IMG/VR virus record: IMGVR_UViG_3300035698_022762
Coordinates: 1-64,000 of that record
DNA: 64,000 nucleotides
Reading direction: 5' to 3' (one strand)
From: a virus
Made by a program: the position numbers and the translations under genes. Below are positions 53,457 through 62,477 of this stretch, piece after piece. Below the pieces are notes generated by a model. It was not told where the DNA came from. It did not search any database and worked only from the letters and a program-made list of their open reading frames with translations. Numbering within the stretch: position 1 is the first letter of the stretch; the number at the start of each line of letters is the position of its first letter.

Positions 53457-54386
53457 ATGGATAAACTAACAGAAGCATTGAGCAAGCTTTTACCAGAAGA
53501 TCAAGTTCAAGAAGTAGCATCAGCCGTTGAAGAAATGTTCAACGAAGGGAAAGAGGAACTTGAAGCTGAATACAACACCAAGCTGGAAGAAGCATACGAA
53601 GAACTTTCTAAAGAAAAAGAAGATGCAGAAACAGTAGCTGAAAAAGGCTACCAAGAAGCATACGAAATAATTCAAGACCTTAGAAGTAGACTCGAAACAC
53701 AAAAAAATGAATTCGATGTCGCTCTCGAAGAAGGATATGAAGAAGCATACCAAATGCTTAAATCTGAAAGAAGCAAAAACGATAATATCGAAGTTGAACT
53801 TTATGAAGAGTATGAAACAAAACTCAAAGATATGAAAGAATACTTTGTAGATAAAATCGATGAATTCCTAGAACATAAAGGTGATGAAATTTACGAACAA
53901 GCAAAGAAAGATATACTCAATGACCCAAGAATGGTTGAGCATAAACTTACTCTTAGCAAAATCGTTGATACCGTCTCTGGATACATATCTGATGAAGATT
54001 ATGCACATGTTTCTAACTCCAAGTTAGAAGAAGCACATAGAGCTTTTGAAGATATTAAAGGACAAATGAAAATACTTGAAGCTAAGAACATTCGTGTCTC
54101 AGCCGAAAATAATAAACTTAATGAACAAGTGAGACAAAGCTCGCAAGTCATTAAGGAACATCAGGAAGCTAATACAGTTTCTGATAGAAAAGAAAGAAAA
54201 GAATTGAAAAGAACTGTGCAGGGGAGTGGAAAAACTGTATCTGATGATCAAATTGAACTTATCAAAGAACATCAAGAAACAGAAAGACCTGACGCCGTTG
54301 TAAATGAGGATGATAACTTCTTCGACGAGAAAACGTTGAGTGAATGGACCAGACTCTCAGGTGTTAAAGGTGCTGATCAAGACTAA
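53457..54386 (+). CDS. Prohead scaffold/core protein (gp22-like)
   Basis: This 309-residue, highly acidic, almost wholly coiled-coil protein lies between the protease and the capsid gene, the invariant place of the T4 gp22-type scaffold. Repeated 'EEAYEELSKEKEDAE', 'GYQEAYEIIQDLRS' and 'GYEEAYQMLKSE' units mark the N-terminal half, followed by 'KLTLSKIVDTVSGYIS' and another coiled coil. The C-terminus 'FFDEKTLSEWTRLSGVKG' is a conserved-looking peptide likely to bind capsid. Identity rests on composition and synteny. Confidence 0.85.
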   Translation: MDKLTEALSKLLPEDQVQEVASAVEEMFNEGKEELEAEYNTKLEEAYEELSKEKEDAETVAEKGYQEAYEIIQDLRSRLETQKNEFDVALEEGYEEAYQMLKSERSKNDNIEVELYEEYETKLKDMKEYFVDKIDEFLEHKGDEIYEQAKKDILNDPRMVEHKLTLSKIVDTVSGYISDEDYAHVSNSKLEEAHRAFEDIKGQMKILEAKNIRVSAENNKLNEQVRQSSQVIKEHQEANTVSDRKERKELKRTVQGSGKTVSDDQIELIKEHQETERPDAVVNEDDNFFDEKTLSEWTRLSGVKGADQD

Positions 54387-54434
54387 GACCAATAGTCTGT
54401 CCCGTAAAAAAAGAATTTAATTAGGAGAAAATAA

Positions 54435-55892
54435 ATGCAAAATGGTAATGCAAGATTATTGAACGAAGCTAAAGAGCTTGAAAGACTTTGGGGTGAAAAA
54501 ACTACCTTGCTAGAAGGTATTGACGATAAATATGTACGCTCCACTACTGCTGTAATGCTCGAAAACCAAAGATTGATTAATGAAATTATGCTTTCGGAAG
54601 TCTCAACTGATTCTTCAGATATTGCTCAATTCAAAAGAATTTCGATCCCACTTGTTAGACGCATCTATCCGCAATTGATCGCTAACAAAATCGTCTCTGT
54701 GCAACCCTTACTTGGACCTGCCGGTTTAGTGTATTACTTACGCTTCCGTTATTCCAGTAATAAAGGTGCAACTAGAGGGCAAAGTAATAACTCAGGTTAT
54801 CCCGGTGATGATGCAAACAGCTTGATGCAAACTGCATCCGGTGATGCAAACCTTGATATCTTTTACTCCCATCAGTTCATTCAAAATGAAACTACTAGTA
54901 CTGATAATGGTGATGATGTTACTTCCGTATATTCACCACTAGAACATACCCCAATCTTGGCTGGTACTGTTACTGGTACTCTCTATGATGGTTCAACTGC
55001 TGTTGGTACATTCACCATCAGCGAAAGCGATAGTGTAACAATCACTGACGTAGGTACTCCTACTCCCGGTGTTGACTCTATTGTCTTAGATAGAACCACT
55101 GGTGAAATGACTGTGACTTGGGACTCCGCTCCCGGTCCTAACCATGTCGTGCTTTCTTATGAGTACAACATGGAATGTCAGCAAGACCTTCCTGAAATCA
55201 ACCTAGCTGTTGAATCTCAAGAAATTATTGCTGTTACTCGTAAACTCAAAGCTGTGTGGTCATACGAAGGTCAACAAGACTTACGTTCGCAACACAACCT
55301 TGACCTCGAACAAGAATTGACTTCTGTGTTAGCACAAGAAATCAATCTTGAAATCGACCGTGAAATCCTTACTGACTTACGTCAAAATGCTGGTACTGTT
55401 GCCTCTTGGGACTATTCCACTGCATTGGGTGACACTATTAAAGAAAAATATGAAGCCCTCTACGTGAAGGTTACAGAAGTTTCTTCTATTATTCACCGTA
55501 AAACCCTAAGAAGTGGTGCGAACTGGATCGTTACTTCCCCTGAAGTTGCATCTATATTCGAAACTGCAACTGCTGGTTTTGCCCCTGCACCAAGTGAAAC
55601 TTTCACTTCTAGTTTGGGTATACAATATGTTGGTTCTGTTAGTAACAAATGGCGTCTCTACAAAGACCCGCTATTCCCATCCTCACAACTCTTAATGGGT
55701 TACAAGGGTGACAGCTATATGGACTCTGGTTATTTCTACTGCCCATATGTGCCACTAACGCAGACTCCAACGGTTCTCGATCCAGATAGTTTCTGCCCAA
55801 GAAAAGGAATTTTAACTAGATACGGGAAGGCTCTCCTTCGTGACGGTTCTAAATTCTACGCAAGAATGAGTATCGCCAATTTTGTGATCTAA
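54435..55892 (+). CDS. Major capsid protein (T4 gp23-like)
   Basis: This 485-residue protein starts after an ideal SD (TTAGGAGAAA) and uses the most biased, C-rich codons in the window. It shows T4 gp23 hallmarks: 'FKRISIPLVRRIYPQLIAN', 'SVQPLLGPAGLVYYLRFRY', 'QEIIAVTRKLKAVWSYEG', 'NLDLEQELTSVLAQEIN', 'GANWIVTSPEVASIFETA' and 'YCPYVPLTQTPTVLDPDSF'. The N-terminal 55-60 residues contain LxE sites ('RLLNE', 'RLINE', 'IMLSE') where the prohead protease probably trims a propeptide, as for gp23. A terminator follows 25 bases later. Confidence 0.96.
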   Translation: MQNGNARLLNEAKELERLWGEKTTLLEGIDDKYVRSTTAVMLENQRLINEIMLSEVSTDSSDIAQFKRISIPLVRRIYPQLIANKIVSVQPLLGPAGLVYYLRFRYSSNKGATRGQSNNSGYPGDDANSLMQTASGDANLDIFYSHQFIQNETTSTDNGDDVTSVYSPLEHTPILAGTVTGTLYDGSTAVGTFTISESDSVTITDVGTPTPGVDSIVLDRTTGEMTVTWDSAPGPNHVVLSYEYNMECQQDLPEINLAVESQEIIAVTRKLKAVWSYEGQQDLRSQHNLDLEQELTSVLAQEINLEIDREILTDLRQNAGTVASWDYSTALGDTIKEKYEALYVKVTEVSSIIHRKTLRSGANWIVTSPEVASIFETATAGFAPAPSETFTSSLGIQYVGSVSNKWRLYKDPLFPSSQLLMGYKGDSYMDSGYFYCPYVPLTQTPTVLDPDSFCPRKGILTRYGKALLRDGSKFYARMSIANFVI

Positions 55893-55916
55893 TTTTTGAT
55901 CATAAATGTTTGATAT

Positions 55917-55953
55917 AAAAGGGTTTACGAGTTTATCGTAAACCCTTTTTTTT
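55917..55953 (+). terminator. Terminator of the head operon
   Basis: A perfect 10-bp stem GGGTTTACGA / TCGTAAACCC with a GTTTA loop has a 5' A run and is followed by eight T. It lies 25 bases after the major capsid stop codon and separates the head operon from the CRISPR-Cas-bearing unit. Confidence 0.95.
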
Positions 55954-56055
55954 ATTCATACAACGACATTGAGACGCAACGCATATGCAAAAAACAAAAC
56001 AGATAACTTAATTAGCAAAGCTGTTTTATTTTTTGTATATATACTTAGTTAGCTA

Positions 56056-56084
56056 TTGCGTTTTTACAAACAGTATGTTATAAT
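56056..56084 (+). promoter_or_regulatory. Extended -10 sigma70-type promoter driving the HEG/cas unit
   Basis: The -10 is a perfect TATAAT (56079-56084) preceded by TG one base upstream (TGTTATAAT), an extended -10. A weak -35 (TTGCGT, 56056-56061) is spaced by 17 bases. Predicted transcription would start near 56091, leaving a leader of about 8 bases before ATG 56099, with no SD. As gaps downstream are tiny and no terminator is seen, it may transcribe through both homing-endonuclease-like genes into cas3 and the Cascade genes. Confidence 0.7.
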
Positions 56085-56098
56085 ATTCGAATATTAAA

Positions 56099-57118
56099 AT
56101 GGAAGAAAGCTTAAAACAAAAAAACATAAAATTATTTCAAGAATGGCATGAAAAAAATAAGGAGTCACCTGAAAACATTTCTTGGTATAGCTCTAAAAAG
56201 GTTTGGTGGAAATGTGATGCAGGGCATGAATGGGAAGCAAAGGTTTTCTCTCGTTTTAGAAAAAACAGTAAATGCCCATTTTGTTCTGGAAGACGGGCTT
56301 GTGAGGAAAATTCTTTAGGAAAAATAAATCCAGAATTGGTTTCGGAATGGCATGTTAAAAACATTAAAACTCCTTTTGATTATGTTTCTGGTAGTACTTT
56401 CAAGGCTTGGTGGAAATGTAAAAACAAACATGAATGGCAATCTGAAATCCGCAACAGAACTCAAAGAAAACATGGTTGCCCATTTTGTTCAAATATGTCT
56501 GTAGATGAGGACAATTGTGTTGAAAAAACACATAAACATCTTATGCATGAATGGCATTGCAATAATAAATACAAACCTAATGAATTAGTAGCAGGCAGTG
56601 CAAAAATAATTTTATGGCAGTGTTCTAAATGTAGTCATGAATGGTGTGCTAGAGTCGCTTCTAGAGCATTAGAAAAAAAGAACTGCCCTATATGTGCAAA
56701 TTATATCAAAAGCATAACAATGTCCGAAAAGATTCTAAATGGATGGAACAGTTATAAAAATTCTTGTTTAACAGGGTATTTCTTTTCTGATAAAAATAAC
56801 AAAAAAATATTCTTTAGAAGTTCTTATGAAAAAAAAGCCTTTGAAATTTTAGAAAATGATGATGAGGTTGCAAACTATAAAATAGAACATATAAAAATAA
56901 AATATAAACATGAAAACAAATATAGGTTTTACATTCCTGATATATTGGTGGAATACGTCAATGGGGAATCACAATTGATTGAAATTAAACCTTTGAAAAT
57001 GTTCAAAATTAAAGGTAAAAAGAAACTCATCTCTAAACTAAAGGCATTGTCAAAGTATAGTAAAGATAACAACATGAAGAAATGCTTAATCTGGCATGAG
57101 AAACATTTAGGGATTTAA
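56099..57118 (+). CDS. Zinc-ribbon homing-endonuclease-like protein
   Basis: This 339-residue protein carries three tandem DUF4379-type zinc-ribbon modules of about 55 residues. Each runs from 'EWHxxNxxxP' through a 'WWKCDAGHEWEA' core to 'CPFCSG' or 'CPICAN' (residues about 14-70, 78-135, 140-200). The C-terminal domain (about 235-335) has a PD-(D/E)XK pattern: 'RSSYEKKAFEILEND', 'YRFYIPDILVEYVNG' and 'SQLIEIKPLKMF', as in Vsr- and TnsA-like homing nucleases. Such proteins cleave intron- or gene-free sites and spread their own genes. It has no SD and follows the promoter closely. The next gene begins 1 base after its stop. Confidence 0.75.
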   Translation: MEESLKQKNIKLFQEWHEKNKESPENISWYSSKKVWWKCDAGHEWEAKVFSRFRKNSKCPFCSGRRACEENSLGKINPELVSEWHVKNIKTPFDYVSGSTFKAWWKCKNKHEWQSEIRNRTQRKHGCPFCSNMSVDEDNCVEKTHKHLMHEWHCNNKYKPNELVAGSAKIILWQCSKCSHEWCARVASRALEKKNCPICANYIKSITMSEKILNGWNSYKNSCLTGYFFSDKNNKKIFFRSSYEKKAFEILENDDEVANYKIEHIKIKYKHENKYRFYIPDILVEYVNGESQLIEIKPLKMFKIKGKKKLISKLKALSKYSKDNNMKKCLIWHEKHLGI

Positions 57119-57119
57119 A

Positions 57120-58250
57120 ATGAAAAAATTAACCATAGATCAAGTTAAAATAGAATTAGGCAGGAAAGGGTGGCGAGTTTTAGATAACGCCTATATCAAC
57201 GCCCTGACGCCATTAAATGTAAAATGCGACAAAGGGCATGAAACAAAAATAACTATAAACAACTACAGAAAAGGACAGGGGTGCAAATACTGTAGTGGGA
57301 ATGCTAAAAACACTTATGAATATGTGCAAAAATATTTTCAAGATGCAGAGTGCGAACTTTTAACATCAACATACAAAAACATTCATAGTGATTTACGCTT
57401 TAAGTGTTTTTGTGGCAGTGATAACACGACCACATTTTACAAATTTCAAAAAATAAAAATGTGCAAGAAATGTAACAAAGCAGTCAAAAAAGGAAGTGTG
57501 TCTCAATTAAAAAAAGAAATAAAACAATACGAAAATATAAATGTTGTATTATGCAATCCTTTTCATGCCATGAATAAAAATTATTTAAAAAAAATAAAAA
57601 AAGAAAATTCATTTTTTGTTTACCCACACGAATGGATAAAAAGGAAAAAACAATGGGAATCGCATTTTGAGTCAGCAGAAAAACAATTTTCTAAAAGGAT
57701 ATTTGCTCGAAAGTGTATTGTTAAAGAAGTCTCTAAAGAAAAAATCAAAAGCTTTTGTGATGAATATCACATACAAGGGAGCAATTCTTTGTCTATAAAA
57801 GGATGGGGAGTTTATCATGAAGATGTCCTATTAGGAATCTTGTCATTAGGGAAGCACCATAGACAAAATGGAGAATTGACACTTGACAGAATGTGTTTTA
57901 AGAGTAGAGTACAAGTTGTTGGTGGTGCAAACAGGCTTTTTTCAAAAGCAAAAAAATGGGCTGTAGCATCTGGTTATACTAAAATATTGAGTTTTAGCGA
58001 CAACAGATATAGTGATGGGAACATTTATCCAATACTTGGATTCAAATTGGATAAAGAGTTATATCCAGATTACTTTTATTTAGAAGCAAAAAACATATTG
58101 AAATATAAAAGCAAACAATCTGAAAAGAAGTCCAATACGGGATGTCCTGAACACATTACTGAACATGAATGGGCAAAAGAACGTGGGTATATTAGAATAT
58201 GGGATGCAGGTAAAAAGAGATGGGTGGTGGATTTACAAAACTACACTTAG
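57120..58250 (+). CDS. Zinc-finger homing-endonuclease-like protein (Hef-like)
   Basis: This 376-residue protein has an N-terminal treble-clef zinc module ('LNVKCDKGHETKITINNYR', 'GQGCKYCSGNAKN') and a second Cys cluster ('CFCGSDNTTTF', 'MCKKCNKA'). The C-terminal half is a domain frequent in phage homing-endonuclease-associated proteins: 'CDEYHIQGSNSLSIKGWGV', 'DVLLGILSLGKHH', 'ELTLDRMCFKSRVQVVGGA', 'KILSFSDNRYSDGNIYPIL', and the end signature 'GYIRIWDAGKKRWV'. It is a likely partner or relative of the preceding gene. It ends 12 bases before cas3. Confidence 0.65.
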   Translation: MKKLTIDQVKIELGRKGWRVLDNAYINALTPLNVKCDKGHETKITINNYRKGQGCKYCSGNAKNTYEYVQKYFQDAECELLTSTYKNIHSDLRFKCFCGSDNTTTFYKFQKIKMCKKCNKAVKKGSVSQLKKEIKQYENINVVLCNPFHAMNKNYLKKIKKENSFFVYPHEWIKRKKQWESHFESAEKQFSKRIFARKCIVKEVSKEKIKSFCDEYHIQGSNSLSIKGWGVYHEDVLLGILSLGKHHRQNGELTLDRMCFKSRVQVVGGANRLFSKAKKWAVASGYTKILSFSDNRYSDGNIYPILGFKLDKELYPDYFYLEAKNILKYKSKQSEKKSNTGCPEHITEHEWAKERGYIRIWDAGKKRWVVDLQNYT

Positions 58251-58262
58251 GAAATTAAATCA

Positions 58263-60899
58263 ATGTTAAATGAAATAGATTTGAGAATATGGGGTAAATG
58301 GGATGACAAAAAGAAAGCCATGCATCCTGCTTTGCTCCATATGGTAGATACAGGTTTTGTCATACAAGAACTGCTTGGAACTTTTAGCACTCATGAATTG
58401 GATTTTGTTTCCAAAAAAATGAATTTAAATATAAATGAAGCAAAAACATTTTTGACATTCATGATGCCGTTGCATGATTTAGGAAAAATAACACCAGAAT
58501 TCATCAAACAAGTAGAGGAAGCTGCAGACTTAATAAAAGATGACTACTGTTTCTACCCAAATGATGAAAAAATAAGACATGAATTGTTTTCGATGCATCT
58601 TTTGAAAAACGTTTTGCTCCCTGATTTCGCAGCGAAAAATGACGTATGTGCTGTTATTGGTGGACATCATGGGAAGTTTTCCATTCTGCCATCAAAGTTT
58701 CCTCCCAAAAAAATAAAAAGATTCAAAAGATTTTGTGGTCGTGATGACGAAAAATGGTGTAAACAACAAAAATTGGCTTATGACTTTCTAACAAGCATAT
58801 TTCCAATAAGTGAAGAAATTCTAAATAAAGTAAATATAAATCCAGATTTATATTTCTTTTTAGCTGGTTTGATTTCTAATGCAGATTGGATTGCTTCTGA
58901 CAGCAATCTATTCCCCCTTTCTGGTTTCGACCAATCCCTTGATCAATATGTTGTGAAAAGCAAAGGATTGGCAAAAAAAGCCTTTAAAACAATTGATTGG
59001 AATCTTTGCAAGATTAAGAACCAACAGTTCGATGAAACTTTTGGGTTCCTTCCTTATCCTTCTCAAAAAATAATCATAAATGAAATAGAAAAAATAACAT
59101 CACCATGTCTGATGATAATAGAAGAATCTACTGGAAGTGGCAAGACAGAAATAGCACAACATTCTGCGTCATTTTTAATGTCAAAACTAAAACATCGTGG
59201 CATTCAAATGTGGTCACCTACCAGAACAACATCTGATTCTGTTTTCAAAAGAATGGTTAGCTTTTTAAGAAAAACGGTTGATGGGAAAGCCAACATACAG
59301 CACATACATTCAAATTCTAAAAGAAATAAAGATTATTTAGAATTAAAAAATAAAGACAACGATGACAACGCCACTGTAGTTGCGAAATATTGGTTTTCTA
59401 GTGGCAGAAAAAGATTAATGTCGCAGTTTAGTACAGGTACTGTTGATCAAATAATGAAAGGGGCAATTTACAATAAATATTTTTACATGCCCCTTTATGC
59501 TTCTTTTAATAAAGTGGTGATAATTGATGAGATACACAGCTATGATGTGTTTATGGGCAATTTAATTGAAGTTTTAATTGAAAAATTAAAAGAAATGAAT
59601 TGCTCAATCATATTGCTGTCTGCAACTTTATCTAATTCAACACGTCGAAAACTAATTAATGCTTATGGTGCAGAAGCAAATGATGAGATCACGAGATATC
59701 CTAGACTTACAGTTTGTCAAAACAACAACTCTAACTGCACACAACTTTTTACACATAGACACAAAAAAATAAAATTAGAACATTTGCATTTAAATCCACC
59801 AACTCCACAAAAAAACGAAATAAAATCATATGACGAATTAGCACAAAAAGCATTATGTAAAATAGAAAATGGTGGGGCTATAAATATCGTTTGCAACACT
59901 GTAAAACAATCACAAAAAATATATAATGCTTTCAAGTCTCTTAATGCAAGTCCATTGTTGCTTCATTCAGGATTTACAAAGAAAGATAGAAGCAGGATAG
60001 AACAAAACATCATTGACAAATATGGAAAAGAATATAATTCAAAAAGAGATAAAACCATTGTAATAGGAACGCAAATAATCGAACAAAGTTTAGATATAGA
60101 TTTTGATTATACTTTTTCTTTCATCTGTCCTATAGACTTTTTGATACAAAGACTAGGAAGGTTGTGGCGTTTTTATAGAACAAATGAGTTTGAAATTCCG
60201 AATGGGCAAATTGGGTTTTCAGTTTTTAGCAAAACTCCAGAAGCCACCATAATTTATGAATATTCTGACGAAAAAGAATTAGAAAGTTATGGCATTTATT
60301 CGTCTTATATAATGCATTTAACTCAAAAAAATATAACTCCTTTAGACGAAGTGGTGTTGCCTGATATGACGGACTTGCTAATAAACAATGTGTACGAACA
60401 AATTGATATAGAATCAAACAATCAAGAAGAAAAATTGAAAAAAAAATACAATAAAGCTGAACAAGACGCCAATTCTGAATCCATAAAAGTTACTTTATCT
60501 AAAGACAACAAATACACGCTTAATGAAGAAAACAACTATGATGATTCAAACACTCGTGACATTAGTACGCCTACAATGAATGTAATACTATTGTTTAAAA
60601 AAGGTAACAATTGGACATTGGGGGAAGGCATGCCAAATATAAATTTTAGAAAAAAGGAATTCAGTAGCGAAGAAATAAATTTGATTACGCAGAATTCTTG
60701 CCCAATTTCAGGTAAACCATTATTTAATTATTTTAATAACAATAAATTTTCTGAATGGAAGAATATATTTGAATTAAAATATTATTCCATTTTGATATTA
60801 GAAGAAGATGGGAAACAAACAATCTACGGCGACAACTGGAAAGCAGAATTGCAATATGACAGTACTATAGGACTGTGTAAAAATGTTTTTTGGCAATGA
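58263..60899 (+). CDS. cas3: Cas3 nuclease-helicase, type I-E
   Basis: This 878-residue protein has an intact HD nuclease: His21, His71-Asp72 ('LHDLGK'), His106, His135-His136 ('GGHHGK') and Asp208 ('SNADWIASD'). The SF2 helicase follows with Walker A 'ESTGSGKTE' (TGSGKT 290-295), 'IIDEIHSYD' (DEIH 422-425), 'LLSATLS' (453-455), 'IGTQIIEQSLDIDFD' and motif VI 'QRLGRLWR' (629-633), then a C-terminal accessory domain. Cas3 is recruited by Cascade to unwind and degrade target DNA. The length equals typical type I-E Cas3. All catalytic motifs are present, so it should be active. It opens the cas genes. Confidence 0.95.
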   Translation: MLNEIDLRIWGKWDDKKKAMHPALLHMVDTGFVIQELLGTFSTHELDFVSKKMNLNINEAKTFLTFMMPLHDLGKITPEFIKQVEEAADLIKDDYCFYPNDEKIRHELFSMHLLKNVLLPDFAAKNDVCAVIGGHHGKFSILPSKFPPKKIKRFKRFCGRDDEKWCKQQKLAYDFLTSIFPISEEILNKVNINPDLYFFLAGLISNADWIASDSNLFPLSGFDQSLDQYVVKSKGLAKKAFKTIDWNLCKIKNQQFDETFGFLPYPSQKIIINEIEKITSPCLMIIEESTGSGKTEIAQHSASFLMSKLKHRGIQMWSPTRTTSDSVFKRMVSFLRKTVDGKANIQHIHSNSKRNKDYLELKNKDNDDNATVVAKYWFSSGRKRLMSQFSTGTVDQIMKGAIYNKYFYMPLYASFNKVVIIDEIHSYDVFMGNLIEVLIEKLKEMNCSIILLSATLSNSTRRKLINAYGAEANDEITRYPRLTVCQNNNSNCTQLFTHRHKKIKLEHLHLNPPTPQKNEIKSYDELAQKALCKIENGGAINIVCNTVKQSQKIYNAFKSLNASPLLLHSGFTKKDRSRIEQNIIDKYGKEYNSKRDKTIVIGTQIIEQSLDIDFDYTFSFICPIDFLIQRLGRLWRFYRTNEFEIPNGQIGFSVFSKTPEATIIYEYSDEKELESYGIYSSYIMHLTQKNITPLDEVVLPDMTDLLINNVYEQIDIESNNQEEKLKKKYNKAEQDANSESIKVTLSKDNKYTLNEENNYDDSNTRDISTPTMNVILLFKKGNNWTLGEGMPNINFRKKEFSSEEINLITQNSCPISGKPLFNYFNNNKFSEWKNIFELKYYSILILEEDGKQTIYGDNWKAELQYDSTIGLCKNVFWQ

Positions 60900-60959
60900 C
60901 CTTTACGATTCGTAATTTGGTATTAGAATGAATGGAGTTCAAACAAGGAATTCATTCAT

Positions 60960-62477
60960 ATGCACTTCAATCTTATCGACAATCCATTCATCCCTTGCAA
61001 CGATGGGGACAAATCCATCAAGGATGTTCTAACTGATGCACATAAAATCAAACGCATACAACCCGCTTGTCCTTTAACAAATTTTGCTTTACATAGATTT
61101 TTACTGCCAATCCTTTATCGTTCATTCGACATAAACAACAATGAAGATTGGCAATCGTTGTTTAAAAAAGGGAAATTTGATCCCAAATCAATAAACAATT
61201 ATCTTGATCAATGGTACGATAATTTTTATTTGTTACATGAAAAGACTCCAATACTGCAAGATGCAGATATTGTTAGTGATAAAAAATTAGAATCCATTAA
61301 CAAATTAAAGTTTTTAACAAACAACGATGTGTCTGTTTTCTCAAAAGATTTTCTCTTTTTAGAAAAAGAACATACAGATCAAGAAGCTGCGTTACACCTG
61401 ATAACCTATCAATTATTGGCATTAAGGGGGGGTGGAGTAGGTCATTACAATGAAGAAATTGCCAATTTTCATTCCACCAGAAAACACCCTGATAATCCTA
61501 ATGCTAAAAACAAACCACCTGCTGCTCACTTTGGCACATCTTTATTGATTATAGGCAACAATTTGTTTGAAACATTAATGCTAAATTGTTTGCCATATGA
61601 CAATTTAAACTCAAGTGGTATAATTAACAAAAAAAACGATTGTCCGATATGGGAAAAGCCTTTATTCGACAAAAAAGATGTTCTTATTCGTGGTTATCTT
61701 GATTATTTAACCAAACCTGCTAGACAATTAAAACTAGCAATTGATAATTATAAAAAAGTATATATGGACGATGATCGTCACCATTCTCCATGTTGTCAAA
61801 CGGTAATCGATCCTTTTGTACTTTATGAAAAAACTAGAACGTCATTTGATTTCGGCAAATCAAAACATTTATGGCGAAATTTTGCAAGTCTGTCTGCTTC
61901 AAGAAAAATAGAAAACGATAAGGCAATTTATGGCAACAATCGAAACATTAACAATTTAAATGATTTGGTAAATGAAGACTATACTTTTTCTTATCAATGC
62001 TTTCTTTTAACACCAGATAATAAAAACAGTAAGCCAAAGTCCATAATTGAAACCCACTTGCTTTTACCTTTACAATTTAATGAAAACGAACAAATAGAAT
62101 CAGTAATTAAAAAATGTGAAAAGACATCGATTGCGTTAGGCGTTTTTCTGAAAAGATTTTATTTGGAAGTTGTTGTTTTTGGTGGGAACAAAAAGGCTGC
62201 TGAAAAGGCAGATTCTTTAAAAGAAAACAAAAAGGCTGCTGAAAAGGCAGATTCTTTAAAAGAAAACCAAATGATTCAATTTTGGTCCAAAGTTAACATT
62301 TTATTTATCAAATTTATGTGCGATATGGATTCGGATCAGTTTAAAAAAAGCGTCAAGAAAACTGCTGAAATTATTGCAAAAAATGCAACAAACATGCAAC
62401 AAACCCACATGAAAAAGTATGTAGAATTCATGTACGAAAAGGCAAACTGGATGGAATTTGAAAGGAATTTAATTTGA
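60960..62477 (+). CDS. cas8e: Cascade large subunit Cas8e (Cse1/CasA)
   Basis: This 505-residue protein begins at ATG 60960 behind AAGGAA. It has the Cse1 signature N-terminus ('FNLIDNPFIPCND', 'RIQPACPLTNFALHRFLLP'), 'ALHLITYQLLALRGGGVGH', 'PPAAHFGTSLLIIGNNLFE', 'NDCPIWEKPLF', 'GYLDYLTKPARQLKLAI' and 'IDPFVLYEK'. Cse1 recognises the PAM and recruits Cas3. It carries a perfect 13-residue tandem duplication at residues of about 410-435. Its stop overlaps the Cse2 start (TTGA). Expected length for the family is about 500. Confidence 0.94.
   Translation: MHFNLIDNPFIPCNDGDKSIKDVLTDAHKIKRIQPACPLTNFALHRFLLPILYRSFDINNNEDWQSLFKKGKFDPKSINNYLDQWYDNFYLLHEKTPILQDADIVSDKKLESINKLKFLTNNDVSVFSKDFLFLEKEHTDQEAALHLITYQLLALRGGGVGHYNEEIANFHSTRKHPDNPNAKNKPPAAHFGTSLLIIGNNLFETLMLNCLPYDNLNSSGIINKKNDCPIWEKPLFDKKDVLIRGYLDYLTKPARQLKLAIDNYKKVYMDDDRHHSPCCQTVIDPFVLYEKTRTSFDFGKSKHLWRNFASLSASRKIENDKAIYGNNRNINNLNDLVNEDYTFSYQCFLLTPDNKNSKPKSIIETHLLLPLQFNENEQIESVIKKCEKTSIALGVFLKRFYLEVVVFGGNKKAAEKADSLKENKKAAEKADSLKENQMIQFWSKVNILFIKFMCDMDSDQFKKSVKKTAEIIAKNATNMQQTHMKKYVEFMYEKANWMEFERNLI
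62187..62264 (+). repeat. Perfect 39-bp in-frame tandem duplication inside cas8e
   Basis: Bases 62187-62225 are repeated exactly at 62226-62264, duplicating 13 codons (NKKAAEKADSLKE). Identity is complete at the DNA level, so the event is recent or the copy number is unstable. The encoded segment is a charged helix in a variable loop region of Cas8e, so it may be tolerated. Confidence 0.97.
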
